Source: Bacillus_BD sp963787345
GTDB lineage: Bacteria; Bacillota; Bacilli; Bacillales; Cytobacillaceae
Length of the DNA: 64,000 bases
NCBI GenBank assembly: GCA_963787345.1
Contig: CAWBCW010000026.1
Span: 620,001-684,000, forward strand
Reading direction: 5' to 3'
How positions within the stretch are numbered: the stretch's first letter is position 1; the number at the start of each line of letters is the position of its first letter. The notes under the pieces were generated by a model that had not been told where the DNA came from, searched no databases, and was given only the letters and a program-made list of their open reading frames with translations. Position numbers and translations under genes: made by a program. Shown piece by piece: positions 23,298 to 32,971 of this stretch.

Positions 23298-26009
23298 ATG
23301 AATGATAAGAAATTAATTGAAAAAATCTACTATGAAACATTATTAGATGATTCCGATAAGGAGCCAATACAAGTATTTGGAGAGGCTGTTTTAGAAGAAT
23401 CTAAAAAGGATATCCCTGAATTATCAGCGATTCGATTTGCCCAAGGAGAATTATATTTTCACTATAAAGACTTTGAAGCGGCGATTTTCAAATGGGAGAA
23501 CGTTCAAGGTGAGTTGGAGCATTGGGCAAGGAAAAATATTGGTGATGCCTATTTTGAACTGGGCTTATTACCAACGGCAGAGGATGTCTACCATAGTATC
23601 GATGCAACCGATTTAACATTGAAAACAGAAATATGGCTGCAATTATTTTCATTATATATGGAACGCGAAAAATTTGATTTGGCCAGTCAGAAGATTAAGC
23701 AAACTGTAGTTATTAACCCTGATTATGAAAATGTAACGATACTGGCCAGGGCCTTTTTTGAAAAACAGAAAGATTGGTCAAGTGCGATTGAGTTAGCTTC
23801 CAATGAGGCGGCACGGTTAGAGTCTGTCGAATGGTTTGACGTTCTAATTGAGTATGTGAAAAATGGTCATACTGTCATGATGGAACCGGCTTATTTCGCC
23901 AAAGGGCTGAGCTTGTTGGCTAGACTAGATGGCGAACGTTTTGAAGATTTTGCTACAGCTTTATGGAGCAGTTATATTCCTACGATGAAACATATGGACT
24001 GGGTGATGGTCATCAATGGAATCATTGCCAATCTGGATGCCAGTATTGCTGAGGCTTGGAGTGAGTTATCAAGATGGTATGAAAAGTCTTATTTTGCTTT
24101 AATTAATGGAGACTATTTAGTAATTGAAATCGAAACGATGATCCCACAGTTACTAAAAAGCTGGCTCAAAATCTGTGATTCTACTAGAATATTGGCAGTA
24201 TCCGCTGCTATTCTATCGTGGGAAGAAATCTTTCCAGGCAGGGTTGAGGCGGCCACTGTGTATAAGGCTGAAGGTTACTTATTAGAGCTTGATCATCCGT
24301 TCGTTAGCATCGAACAGGTAATTAAGCTAGCGCGGGATATTTTAATGTGGGCAAGTAAACAACAATTACAACCTTCCCAGACGCTTAAGTGGATGTTAAC
24401 CTCTTTAATGAATCAGGAACAATATCAACTTTTACTTGTCGGAACGTATGAGAGTGGGAAAACACCTTTTGTCAATTCCATGTTAAATAGTGATGTTTTA
24501 CCCGAAAGTCAGTCATCTCTCGTGATCTTGAATAGTGCTGATCAGAATGAAATTGATGAAATTTCTGAGACGGAAGTATTGCAAGTTGAGTCTATAGCAG
24601 AGCAGCCTTCATTCCGTTATCAATGTTCTTATCATGTAAAATTAGAAAATGACTTTTTGAGTAGAAATCAAATGTCGTTGATTCATACACCTGACTTTAC
24701 CGGTACTGATGAGGACTTTGAACATTTGCATATGGCAGATGGAATCTTATTTGTATTGAATGCTAATCATCCATTAACTGAAATGGAGATAGAAGCATTA
24801 AAGCAAATCACAGAAAAAAGTCCGAATACGCCGATTCATTTTCTATTAAATAAAATGGATTCTGTATATGACGAAGCAGAGGCAGGTATGCTTATTAACG
24901 AAACCGCTGCTAAAGTTCGTCCATATGTTCAAAATGCAAAGCTATTTGCTTATTCACCACATTATGATCCGCACAGCCAATTGAGGGACTTTAGCCACTT
25001 TTTAAATGATTATTTTAAAAAGCGAACGAACACATTAGGCAGAACGACCAATTTACTTTATTACATCCGAACGATGATCTCTTATTTAATTAATAAACGA
25101 ATTGATAAGGAAAATTCGTTAGTCGACAGCATTAGATGGAACGAAGCGATGGTTTCAAAGGTAAGCGGAGCGGTTCATCAAGTAGGCGACCAAGAGGTTG
25201 AAAAAACGCGCATCTTGACGAGATCCTACAACAATGTGAAAGACGCAATGAGAAAAGATTTATTGGATCATATTCCAGGCTTACTCAAAAGTACGACAGA
25301 ATTTATTAAAGAAGACAGTGATTTTGGCAATTTGTATGACGAATTAAATGCTGAAATGAACTTAAAGGTTAGGAATTATTTAGAAGATAAGGCACTTCCG
25401 CAATATTACGGCTTTATTCAAAATTGGATTGCAGACTGTACAAACATCTTCAATGAAGTTCAACTTACGGTTAATGAAATGTCAGACAGCTTTAATGAAC
25501 TATATGGGGAAGAAAAGTTAAAGTTGGAATGCGACTTTAAAGTCCTTGATGATTGGCGACGAGATGCTGATCGAATGACAAGTGGAATGCACTGGGAAAA
25601 TATGAATCTCTTTTTACGCTCAACGCCGGCTCAGCTATATTTAAAAGGATATGGAAAGTTACTCGGCGGTTTATCTCAAAATAAATCGAAGCTTTATAAC
25701 AAATATAAGCAGTTGGTAGAATCAGAGGATTACGTAGCAGTTACAGAATTGATTGCGGATAAATTCTTCCAGCAATTTGAATTGTTTGAAAAAGGGCTTG
25801 ATCGCGATGTGGCGATTTTCTTCAGAGATCCGTTAGCCATCTTGAAGCAAACGGTTGAGGAAACAAATCAGGATATTGAATCCATGAAGGAAGAATTACA
25901 GGTTATGCGTACAAACCCTGAATATTATCGTGATCCACTAACATTATTTGAAGTGAAACTTCGTCAAAATGAGTGGTTAAACCAAAAGGAAAGTAAAATG
26001 CATGTGTAA
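23298..26009 (+). CDS. Large TPR/dynamin-like GTPase
   Basis: A 903-residue soluble protein. The N-terminal ~350 residues are helical with TPR-like repeats (for example LPTAEDVYHSI and FDLASQKIKQTVVINPDY). A GTPase domain follows: G1 GTYESGKT at about residue 381, a G3-like PDFTGTDE, and G4 NKMD. The C-terminal ~300 residues are long helices resembling the stalk of bacterial dynamin-like proteins. G1 is GxxxxGKT rather than the dynamin GxxSxGKS. No membrane helix is obvious. ATG 23298 follows GGGGGAAGATAATA; an upstream GTG at 23271 has no RBS. Bacterial dynamins act in membrane remodelling or surveillance; the role here is unknown. Confidence 0.7.
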   Translation: MNDKKLIEKIYYETLLDDSDKEPIQVFGEAVLEESKKDIPELSAIRFAQGELYFHYKDFEAAIFKWENVQGELEHWARKNIGDAYFELGLLPTAEDVYHSIDATDLTLKTEIWLQLFSLYMEREKFDLASQKIKQTVVINPDYENVTILARAFFEKQKDWSSAIELASNEAARLESVEWFDVLIEYVKNGHTVMMEPAYFAKGLSLLARLDGERFEDFATALWSSYIPTMKHMDWVMVINGIIANLDASIAEAWSELSRWYEKSYFALINGDYLVIEIETMIPQLLKSWLKICDSTRILAVSAAILSWEEIFPGRVEAATVYKAEGYLLELDHPFVSIEQVIKLARDILMWASKQQLQPSQTLKWMLTSLMNQEQYQLLLVGTYESGKTPFVNSMLNSDVLPESQSSLVILNSADQNEIDEISETEVLQVESIAEQPSFRYQCSYHVKLENDFLSRNQMSLIHTPDFTGTDEDFEHLHMADGILFVLNANHPLTEMEIEALKQITEKSPNTPIHFLLNKMDSVYDEAEAGMLINETAAKVRPYVQNAKLFAYSPHYDPHSQLRDFSHFLNDYFKKRTNTLGRTTNLLYYIRTMISYLINKRIDKENSLVDSIRWNEAMVSKVSGAVHQVGDQEVEKTRILTRSYNNVKDAMRKDLLDHIPGLLKSTTEFIKEDSDFGNLYDELNAEMNLKVRNYLEDKALPQYYGFIQNWIADCTNIFNEVQLTVNEMSDSFNELYGEEKLKLECDFKVLDDWRRDADRMTSGMHWENMNLFLRSTPAQLYLKGYGKLLGGLSQNKSKLYNKYKQLVESEDYVAVTELIADKFFQQFELFEKGLDRDVAIFFRDPLAILKQTVEETNQDIESMKEELQVMRTNPEYYRDPLTLFEVKLRQNEWLNQKESKMHV

Positions 26010-26020
26010 TAATTGAAGGA

Positions 26021-26054
26021 AAACCCGTTCTCATTTGAGGGCGGGTTTGTTTTT
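26021..26054 (+). terminator. Intrinsic terminator after the GTPase
   Basis: AAACCCG and CGGGTTT arms, with inner CTCA/TGAG, followed by GTTTTTG. Confidence 0.8.
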
Positions 26055-26194
26055 GTCTATGTGTTTTCCGAAAAAAGTTCAACTCATCTCGGAGTTCTTT
26101 TTTTTAGTAATTGTCCATATAATAATGAGGGTATTTCTTTCGAAATTAAAGGATATTTTCATAGAATCAATCATAATGAGGGGGAGATATTTTC

Positions 26195-27043
26195 ATGGGT
26201 ATCGGGTATATTAATGGAAAGTACATTCCTTTAGCAGAACCAGTCATTCCCATTGATGAGCGCGGCCACCAATTTGGTGATGGAGTCTATGAGGTAATCC
26301 GAGTGTATAAGGGAAAACCGTTTATGCTAAATGAACATATCGATCGGCTATTTATCAGTGCAAAGGCGATTAAACTTCGATTAGAATATGATAAGAGTTA
26401 CTTTAATGATTTGATTCATCAATCAATTAAAGTTTCAGGCCTATTAGAATCCAAAATATATCTGCAAATAACCCGTGGGATCGCACCCCGTAATCATTTA
26501 TTTCCAGAAGCACCGGTTTCTGTAACGTTAACAGTCAATGAAATTAGTCCAATAAGTTCTGTGTTCCTTGAAAATGGGGTTAAGGCTATTTTTCATAACG
26601 ATGAGCGCTGGGCAAATTGTCACATCAAATCACTCAATCTTCTCCCTAATCTATTAGCAAAGCAAACTGCACAGGAAGAAGGCTGTTTTGAGGCTATTCT
26701 TCATCAAGGAGACTGGATAACCGAGGGAAGCATCTCCAATATTTTCATCGTGAAAAGCGGTACGGTCTATACACCCCCGCTATCGAAAAAGATTTTAGCT
26801 GGGATCACTCGGCTTGTAGTTAAACAAATATGTGAAGAACTTTCCATAGATATCATTGAGCAGCCGTTTCAAAAAAAGGATGTATTAGAAGCAGATGAGG
26901 TATTTATGACAAGCACAACGAATGAAATTGTTCCAATTGTTGAAGTTGAAGGAATAAAAATCGGTCCAGGAAAACCTGGTGAGCTAACGAATAGATTATA
27001 CAAACAATTCCAACAAAGAACCTATTTTACAGAAAAAGGATAG
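26195..27043 (+). CDS. dat: D-amino acid aminotransferase
   Basis: A 282-residue class IV (fold-type IV) PLP enzyme. The catalytic lysine is Lys145 in NCHIKSLNLLPN, at the same number as in the well-studied Bacillus sp. YM-1 enzyme (283 residues); PLP phosphate-binding residues are in the TEGSISN region. It interconverts D-alanine and D-glutamate with their oxoacids for peptidoglycan. ATG 26195 follows GAGGGGGAG. The order dat, dipeptidase, aspartokinase suggests a cluster for D-Ala/D-Glu and cell-wall peptide or aspartate-family metabolism. Confidence 0.9.
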   Translation: MGIGYINGKYIPLAEPVIPIDERGHQFGDGVYEVIRVYKGKPFMLNEHIDRLFISAKAIKLRLEYDKSYFNDLIHQSIKVSGLLESKIYLQITRGIAPRNHLFPEAPVSVTLTVNEISPISSVFLENGVKAIFHNDERWANCHIKSLNLLPNLLAKQTAQEEGCFEAILHQGDWITEGSISNIFIVKSGTVYTPPLSKKILAGITRLVVKQICEELSIDIIEQPFQKKDVLEADEVFMTSTTNEIVPIVEVEGIKIGPGKPGELTNRLYKQFQQRTYFTEKG

Positions 27044-27090
27044 AGCGCCATAATATCTTTGAATAGAGTGTAATATTGAAAGGAGCACTT

Positions 27091-28035
27091 ATGAAAATTA
27101 TTGACCTACATTGTGATGCATTGTATAAACTTGAGGAGGCTAAAGGGGCACTATCTTTTGCAAATTCCCCAGAATTGAATACGAATAAAGAACGTTTAAT
27201 AAAGGGCGAAGTCAAAGTTCAATGCTTTGCGATCTTCATTGATGAGGCTGTTCCTTCAGAACATAAATTCCAAGTTGCGTTAAAACAAATTCATTACTTT
27301 TATGATGAAATTCTCGCGAAGAATTCAGAAATGAAACAAATCAAAAAATGGAGTGATTTCGATACTTTGCAAGATGGAGAAATCGGTGCCATGTTAACGC
27401 TTGAAGGGGTTGATCCGATTGGAAATGATATTACGAAGCTGAACATTCTTTATCAACTAGGAGTTCGATCAGTCGGTCTCACCTGGAATCATGCTAACTT
27501 GGCCGCAGATGGGGCAGAAGAACCACGTGGCAGCGGATTAACAGTACTAGGTAAAGAGATTGTCGCATGGAATAATGAGCACCAAGTTTTGACTGATGTT
27601 TCTCATTTAAGCGAACGGTCGTTTTGGGACGTGATGGAGTTAGCGAAATATCCGATTGCCAGTCACTCTAACGCAAGGAAACTCTGTAATCATCCGCGAA
27701 ATTTAACTGATGACCAAGCAAGAGCAATGTTCAAGAAGGGCGCGATGATCCATGTAGTATATTACCCAAAGTTCATAAGAGAAGAAGGTTCGGCATCGAT
27801 TGATGATTTAATCGCTCATATTGATCATTTTTGTTCGTTAGGCGGCAAGAAACAAATTGGATTAGGTTCAGACTTCGATGGGATTTCATATTTTGTGAAA
27901 GACCTAGAGGATGCCTCCAAAACTCAACATTTGATTGAAAAATTATTGCAATATTATAAAGAGGAAGAGGTAAAAGGGTTTGCTTATCAGAACTTCCTCG
28001 ATCATCGTCCAAATGAATTTAAGATAAATCGATAA
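27091..28035 (+). CDS. Membrane-dipeptidase-family (M19) dipeptidase
   Basis: A 314-residue metallopeptidase of the renal dipeptidase family. The first metal ligands are in the opening IIDLHCDAL (HxD); the bridging Glu is in LTLEGVDPI; further His ligands are in TDVSHLSE and IASHSNAR; and GLGSDFDGI closes the site. Bacterial M19 enzymes hydrolyse dipeptides, including L-D and D-D forms. With dat next door, a role in recycling D-amino-acid dipeptides is plausible (inference). ATG 27091 follows AAAGGAGCAC; the frame opens at TTG 27076 inside the RBS region. No signal peptide, so cytosolic. Confidence 0.85.
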   Translation: MKIIDLHCDALYKLEEAKGALSFANSPELNTNKERLIKGEVKVQCFAIFIDEAVPSEHKFQVALKQIHYFYDEILAKNSEMKQIKKWSDFDTLQDGEIGAMLTLEGVDPIGNDITKLNILYQLGVRSVGLTWNHANLAADGAEEPRGSGLTVLGKEIVAWNNEHQVLTDVSHLSERSFWDVMELAKYPIASHSNARKLCNHPRNLTDDQARAMFKKGAMIHVVYYPKFIREEGSASIDDLIAHIDHFCSLGGKKQIGLGSDFDGISYFVKDLEDASKTQHLIEKLLQYYKEEEVKGFAYQNFLDHRPNEFKINR

Positions 28036-28178
28036 AATTCAACATGTTTCTCGATTATGTCTTTTTATAAAAAACAAATGTCCGCAATAGAAGGAAAAGG
28101 ATTGCAATTTTTGTGAAAAGGGTGGATAATAGAAAAATAAATTTCTACTAAAATGATAACTGTGTAGGAGATGACGAA

Positions 28179-29540
28179 ATGAAAGTAGCAAAGTTTGGTG
28201 GTAGTTCTTTAGCGTCGGGTAAACAATTAGAAAAAGTATATAATATCGTTTTGTCAGATCCTGAACGTAAAGTAATTGTCGTATCAGCTCCGGGAAAGCG
28301 ATTTAGCGATGATATTAAAGTAACGGATCTACTCATTACAATTGGTGAGAAGTCTTTAGCAGGTGAACCGGTTGATAAAGAGTTACAGGCTGTTGTTGAA
28401 CGATATGCCCAAATTGCCGAGGAGTTAAATCTCACGTCAGAGATTATTGATAAAATCAATGAAAATCTAGTTGGCCTAATTAATGGAGATAAGAGCAATT
28501 CAATATTATATATTGAAGCACTAAAGGCGGCTGGAGAGGATAATAACGCTAAATTAGTTGCGGCGTTTTTTAATGCCCGCGGAAAAGAAGCGCATTATGT
28601 AAATCCGAAAGAAGCAGGTCTTTTTGTCACAAATGAGCCTGGAAATGCTCAAGTACTCTCAGAGTCTTATGAGAATTTATACCGTTTACGTGAACGCAGC
28701 GGAATTTTAATTGTGCCAGGATTCTTTGGTTATAGTAAAGACGGTGCTGTGCTTACATTCTCTCGAAGTGGTTCAGACATAACAGGTTCCATTTTAGCAA
28801 ACGGGATTAAGGCAGATTTATATGAGAACTTTACAGATGTGGATGCGGTCTACTCTGTCAATCCAACGATTGTTAATCAACCAAAAGAAATTCGTGAGTT
28901 AACGTATCGTGAAATGCGCGAACTTTCTTATGCTGGTTTCTCTGTGTTCCATGATGAAGCATTAATTCCGGCTTTCCGTGCTGGCATTCCAGTCAACGTG
29001 AAAAATACGAATAATCCCTCCGCACCTGGAACGAAAATTGTCAGTAGCCGTGAGAATAGAAATGGCCCTGTCGTTGGAATTGCTAGTGATGACGGGTTCT
29101 GCAGCATCTATTTGAGTAAATATATGATGAACCGAGAAATTGGTTTTGGACGAAAGTTATTACAAATTCTTGAAGACCTTGATTTAAGTTATGAGCATAT
29201 TCCATCAGGTATTGACGATTTGACTGTTATTTTACGTGAAAAACAGTTAGATGAAAAAACAGAGGCAGAAGTACTGCGGAAAATTAATGACGAACTTCAT
29301 GTAGATGAAGTAAAGGTTGAACACCATCTTGCATTAATTATGGTGGTAGGAGAAGGCATGCGACATAATGTTGGTACAACAGCGAGAGCGTCTAAGGCAC
29401 TTGCCAGAGCTGGTATCAATATTGACATGATTAACCAGGGTTCTTCCGAAGTTAGTATGATGTTTGGTGTCAAAGCTCAGGATGAAAAAAGAGCGGTTCA
29501 AGCATTGTATAATGAATTTTTTGCAAGCGTGTATGCTTAA
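28179..29540 (+). CDS. lysC: Aspartokinase (YclM/ThrD type)
   Basis: A 453-residue monofunctional aspartate kinase, equal in length to B. subtilis YclM. It starts with the catalytic KFGGSSLASGKQ, has the kinase motif FSRSGSDITGSILA, and ends in two ACT regulatory domains (about residues 310-453). It catalyses the first step of the aspartate family (Lys, Thr, Met, diaminopimelate) and is probably feedback-controlled by Lys and/or Thr. ATG 28179 follows GTAGGAGATGACGA. There is no lysine riboswitch visible in the 143 bases upstream. A terminator follows at 29610. Confidence 0.9.
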   Translation: MKVAKFGGSSLASGKQLEKVYNIVLSDPERKVIVVSAPGKRFSDDIKVTDLLITIGEKSLAGEPVDKELQAVVERYAQIAEELNLTSEIIDKINENLVGLINGDKSNSILYIEALKAAGEDNNAKLVAAFFNARGKEAHYVNPKEAGLFVTNEPGNAQVLSESYENLYRLRERSGILIVPGFFGYSKDGAVLTFSRSGSDITGSILANGIKADLYENFTDVDAVYSVNPTIVNQPKEIRELTYREMRELSYAGFSVFHDEALIPAFRAGIPVNVKNTNNPSAPGTKIVSSRENRNGPVVGIASDDGFCSIYLSKYMMNREIGFGRKLLQILEDLDLSYEHIPSGIDDLTVILREKQLDEKTEAEVLRKINDELHVDEVKVEHHLALIMVVGEGMRHNVGTTARASKALARAGINIDMINQGSSEVSMMFGVKAQDEKRAVQALYNEFFASVYA

Positions 29541-29609
29541 TTCATTCAGCAGTTATTTTCTATTTTTACTAGTAAGTTAAAAAATTCTAATTTAGTACAG
29601 AAAACGAGA

Positions 29610-29640
29610 AGACCTCTTCCTATTTTTCGGAAGAGGTCTA
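29610..29640. terminator. Bidirectional terminator between lysC and the MFS gene
   Basis: AGACCTCTTCC (29610-29620) with GGAAGAGGTCT (29629-29639). Confidence 0.8.
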
Positions 29641-29657
29641 TTTGTATCATATCTTAC

Positions 29658-30893
29658 TTAACTAACATTCACAGACTCTTTGATCTTTTTCATTTGATGA
29701 TGAGCAGAGGTTAACAAAATACAACCACCAATGATTAATAATAAACTTGTCGTTAAGAAAACAGATGAAAAGCCAAAAAATCCGGAAATCATTCCGCCCA
29801 TTGCAGGTCCAATAAGATTGCCTAAAAATTGAAGACTCGTATTATAGCCGAGAACTTCACCTTGTATCGCAATCGGTGCTTCTTGACGGATAAAGGCAAC
29901 TCGAAGCGGGATCAGTCCTCCCATCGTAATTCCCAATAAAAAACGGATGATGAGTAGCTGCCAATAGTCAGTAATAAATGCACCAGGCAAATAAACAAGG
30001 CCTGCAGCAAATAAAAGGATAATCAGAATTTTTATGTATCCAAACTGATCCCCGAGTCCACCCCATCGTTTTGCCATTAATAAGCTACCTAAACCAGCGG
30101 CTGAAAAGGCCATCCCTGAGAAAAATGCAAGATTGGCATCCCCATGAAGTTCATTAACAAACATAGAAAGAACCGGCTGGATACTGAAGTTAGCCACTTG
30201 TATTAAGGTGGAAAGAAGCAACACGGTGATCATGAGAGGATTATGAACAATTCGCTTGATCACTTCTATACTCGAGTAAGTTTTTTTCAGCTCGCTCTTT
30301 GTTCCAAGTCTAAATTCCTTCGTTGTAAAAACAAGCATAACCGAAATTAAGATGAGGAATGAGGTTAATTTAAACGTTGTTCCAAATCCAATGGCATCAG
30401 CTAATATTCCACCAAATAATGGCCCCATTAAACTCCCGGTAATATTACCTGTCTGTAAGGTGCCAAGTGCACGACCTGCGATTTCCTTCGGTGTTTGGGT
30501 TGAAATATAGGCTTGGGAGGTTGGAATAAAGCCGGTAAAAATGCCAGAGAAAAACCTTAGTAAAAATAACTGCCATACCGATGTAACAAACCCCATTAAA
30601 AAGAGGGAAGATGCTAGACCTATCCCTGAAAAAATAAGAATCTTCTTTCGTCCATACTTATCACCAATTTTCCCCCAAATCGGTGCAAAGAAAAAAGCTG
30701 TTAAAAAAGTAATTGAGAAAGACCAGCCCGCCCATTGCTGGATATAAGCACTTGAAAACGTACCAAATGAATCGATATATAACGCAATAAACGGGAGAAC
30801 CATCGTCATACTGGAACCGACAAAAAAGTTTGCAAACCACATAATCCTTAAATTACGTTTTGCAGTTCTATGGTCTACCATGTAGTCAAACAC
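29658..30893 (-). CDS. MFS multidrug efflux transporter (YttB/MdtG-like)
   Basis: A 411-residue major facilitator with 12 predicted helices. Motif A is GKIGDKYGRKKIL between helices 2 and 3. The antiporter motif C is GNITGSLMGPLFGG in helix 5, which marks drug:H+ antiporters of the DHA1 group. Closest in character to YttB/MdtG-type exporters; the substrate is unknown. The frame opens at GTG 30893. ATG 30881 is an alternative, better spaced from GAAAGAAG. Monocistronic. The 448-base upstream gap is shared with the AGCS symporter gene. Confidence 0.85.
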   Translation of the reverse strand: MFDYMVDHRTAKRNLRIMWFANFFVGSSMTMVLPFIALYIDSFGTFSSAYIQQWAGWSFSITFLTAFFFAPIWGKIGDKYGRKKILIFSGIGLASSLFLMGFVTSVWQLFLLRFFSGIFTGFIPTSQAYISTQTPKEIAGRALGTLQTGNITGSLMGPLFGGILADAIGFGTTFKLTSFLILISVMLVFTTKEFRLGTKSELKKTYSSIEVIKRIVHNPLMITVLLLSTLIQVANFSIQPVLSMFVNELHGDANLAFFSGMAFSAAGLGSLLMAKRWGGLGDQFGYIKILIILLFAAGLVYLPGAFITDYWQLLIIRFLLGITMGGLIPLRVAFIRQEAPIAIQGEVLGYNTSLQFLGNLIGPAMGGMISGFFGFSSVFLTTSLLLIIGGCILLTSAHHQMKKIKESVNVS

Positions 30894-31068
30894 TTCTTTC
30901 TAAAATGATGAGTATACAAAAATCATTATTTTTTTTAGTAACCTTACATATTATCATAGGTCATTGAAAATGAAAATCAAGAAAGTTGCCCTTCGGTACT
31001 AAACAAGGCCCTCCAATGGGTTTAAGATATTCAAATTTTTTAAAATTCACAATATTTTTAAAAAATAA

Positions 31069-31341
31069 TTGACGATGCTTGTCCTTTGTTATATAGTTTG
31101 TTTAAAAATGTTGATATGTTGTATAACAAATTATAAAAAGTGGAACTTCCATCAGTGGGGGGTTCTTTCATCTTTAACCACCCGTTAAGCCTGATAAAAG
31201 TTTTTCGTTCTTCGAAAAGGGAAATAACATAAATATACAGAATATTATTAAATCGGGATAAGCGTTATTATCATAGTTGTACGACTGCCTTAAAGGCAGA
31301 TAGCTTACATATATTAAGAAAAGAAGGGCTGGTGGGTTGCA
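31069..31341 (+). promoter_or_regulatory. Promoter and long leader of the AGCS symporter gene
   Basis: A strong promoter TTGACG (31069-31074), 17 bases, TATAGT (31092-31097), followed by about 235 bases before the ATG. The leader holds a TGTTGTATAACA palindrome, a GTGGAACTTCCATCAGTGGGGGG block that resembles part of a terminator, TTTTCGTTCTTCGAAAAG, and CTGCCTTAAAGGCAG (31288-31302). No known riboswitch class is recognised. A CodY-like AAATTTTTTAAAATT lies just upstream of the -35 box. The rest of the 30894-31068 gap shows nothing else. Confidence 0.45.
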
Positions 31342-32697
31342 ATGACGGAGTTTTTAAAATGGTTAAGTGATATTTTATGGGGACCACCGACACTCATTTT
31401 AATCGTGGGTACAGGACTATTATTAACATTTCGCATTGGGTTTTATCAGTTTAGTAGTTTGCCATATGCATTGAAACTTGCCTTTTCAAAGAATCAAGAC
31501 CGAACCTCTGAAGGGGATATCTCCCATTTCCAATCATTAATGACGGCGCTATCCGCTACGATTGGAACAGGTAATATCGCCGGGGTTGCGACTGCAGTTG
31601 TATTAGGGGGCCCTGGTGCCGTCTTTTGGATGTGGATGACAGCTCTTGTCGGGATGGCGACTAAGTATGCCGAAGCGATACTAGCTGTAAAGTATCGTGT
31701 GAATAAAAATGGTCAAATGGCTGGGGGACCCATGTATTACATTGAAAAAGGTCTAGGTTGGAAATGGCTCGCTGTGTTATTTGCTTTATTTGGCTCTATT
31801 GCTGCTTTTGGAATTGGCAGCTCAGTTCAGTCCAACTCAGTAGCTGCTGCTGTAAAAGAAAGCATGGGTATTAACCCTTGGATAACTGGTATCGTTTTAA
31901 CTGTTTTTACGGCTTTAGTTATTCTTGGTGGGATTAAAAGCATTGGTCGAGTAACAGCTTTCTTTGTACCAATTATGGCGATTTTTTATGTTGTTGGTGG
32001 ATTGGTTATTATCCTTATGAATATTGATTTATTACCAAGTGCTTTAGGCCTTATTTTTACGGATGCTTTTACAGGTCAAGCAGTAGCGGGTGGTGCCATT
32101 GGTGCTGTAATTCGCTGGGGGGTTGCTCGAGGAGTCTTTTCGAATGAAGCGGGGATGGGTTCTGCTCCAATTGCAGCTGCTGCAGCAAAGACAGATCATC
32201 CTGGACGTCAAGCTTTAATTTCGATGACCGGAACCTTTCTTGATACGATTATCGTTTGTTCGATTACAGGGATTACACTCGTGATGGGTGGGCTGTATAT
32301 TGGTAATGCGGATTTAACAGGAGCTGCCTTAACGACAAAGACGTTCGACACTATGCTGCCTGGAGGCGGTTGGATTGTTACAATAGGCATTATTTTATTC
32401 GCGTATTCCACTGTATTAGGTTGGGCCTATTATGGTGAAAAATGTTTCGAATACTTATTTGGAACCAAATCCATTTCAGTGTATCGTATCGTCTACGTTG
32501 CAACCGTTTTATTAGGTGCAGGTATGAACTTAGGGTTAGTGTGGACGATTGCTGACATTTTCAATGCGTTAATGGCGATTCCAAACTTAATTGGATTAGT
32601 CTTATTGTCCGGGGTTGTCGTAGCTGAGACAAGGTCATTCAAAAAGTTACGTGCAGAAGAGAAATTACAAGCAAAAGAACCGAATATTCAAGCATAA
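31342..32697 (+). CDS. AGCS family alanine/glycine:cation symporter
   Basis: A 451-residue sodium:amino-acid symporter with about 11 helices. Family signatures visible are ATIGTGNIAGVATAV near residue 72 (the AGCS substrate/Na+ site), GGPMYYIEKGL and GVARGVFSNEAGMGSAP. Members take up alanine, glycine or glutamine with Na+ (AlsT/DagA/GlnT types); the substrate cannot be assigned from sequence alone. ATG 31342 follows AAGAAGGGCTGGTGGG. A long untranslated leader suggests post-transcriptional control. Confidence 0.88.
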   Translation: MTEFLKWLSDILWGPPTLILIVGTGLLLTFRIGFYQFSSLPYALKLAFSKNQDRTSEGDISHFQSLMTALSATIGTGNIAGVATAVVLGGPGAVFWMWMTALVGMATKYAEAILAVKYRVNKNGQMAGGPMYYIEKGLGWKWLAVLFALFGSIAAFGIGSSVQSNSVAAAVKESMGINPWITGIVLTVFTALVILGGIKSIGRVTAFFVPIMAIFYVVGGLVIILMNIDLLPSALGLIFTDAFTGQAVAGGAIGAVIRWGVARGVFSNEAGMGSAPIAAAAAKTDHPGRQALISMTGTFLDTIIVCSITGITLVMGGLYIGNADLTGAALTTKTFDTMLPGGGWIVTIGIILFAYSTVLGWAYYGEKCFEYLFGTKSISVYRIVYVATVLLGAGMNLGLVWTIADIFNALMAIPNLIGLVLLSGVVVAETRSFKKLRAEEKLQAKEPNIQA

Positions 32698-32706
32698 AAT
32701 ATGAAG

Positions 32707-32745
32707 AGAAGTCCTATAGACGTAAGTTATTAGGGCTTCTTTTTG
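32707..32745 (+). terminator. Intrinsic terminator after the symporter
   Basis: GAAGTCCTA and TAGGGCTTC arms, followed by TTTTT. Confidence 0.8.
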
Positions 32746-32895
32746 TTCGTGGTTTAATCTGTTGGGTTAATAGGAGTTATATCCTCTTTTTCGACACTTT
32801 ATAGGACTAACAGAGTGAAAATTGGCGAAATATTAATAATCATGTAAAAAAATATACATTAATTTAAAATTTCTTAATTTCTAAAGGACACTCCC

Positions 32896-32934
32896 TTAAC
32901 ATTTGTTTATTACTATATTCATTGGGATAACATT
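32896..32934 (+). promoter_or_regulatory. Candidate PhoP box upstream of the phoX-like gene
   Basis: TTAACA, TTATTA and TTCATT occur at 32896, 32907 and 32918, each 11 bases apart, as required for PhoP direct repeats (consensus TT[ATC]ACA-N5). ATAACAT follows at 32927. Only the first copy is a close match. Confidence 0.4.
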
Positions 32935-32971
32935 AAAAAGAGTTAAAAACAAATGAAACGAGGGAACAAGT

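Noticed and set aside
31104..31341. Glycine riboswitch before the AGCS symporter
   Set aside because: The conserved GGAGAG and ACCGAAGG-type blocks of that class are missing.
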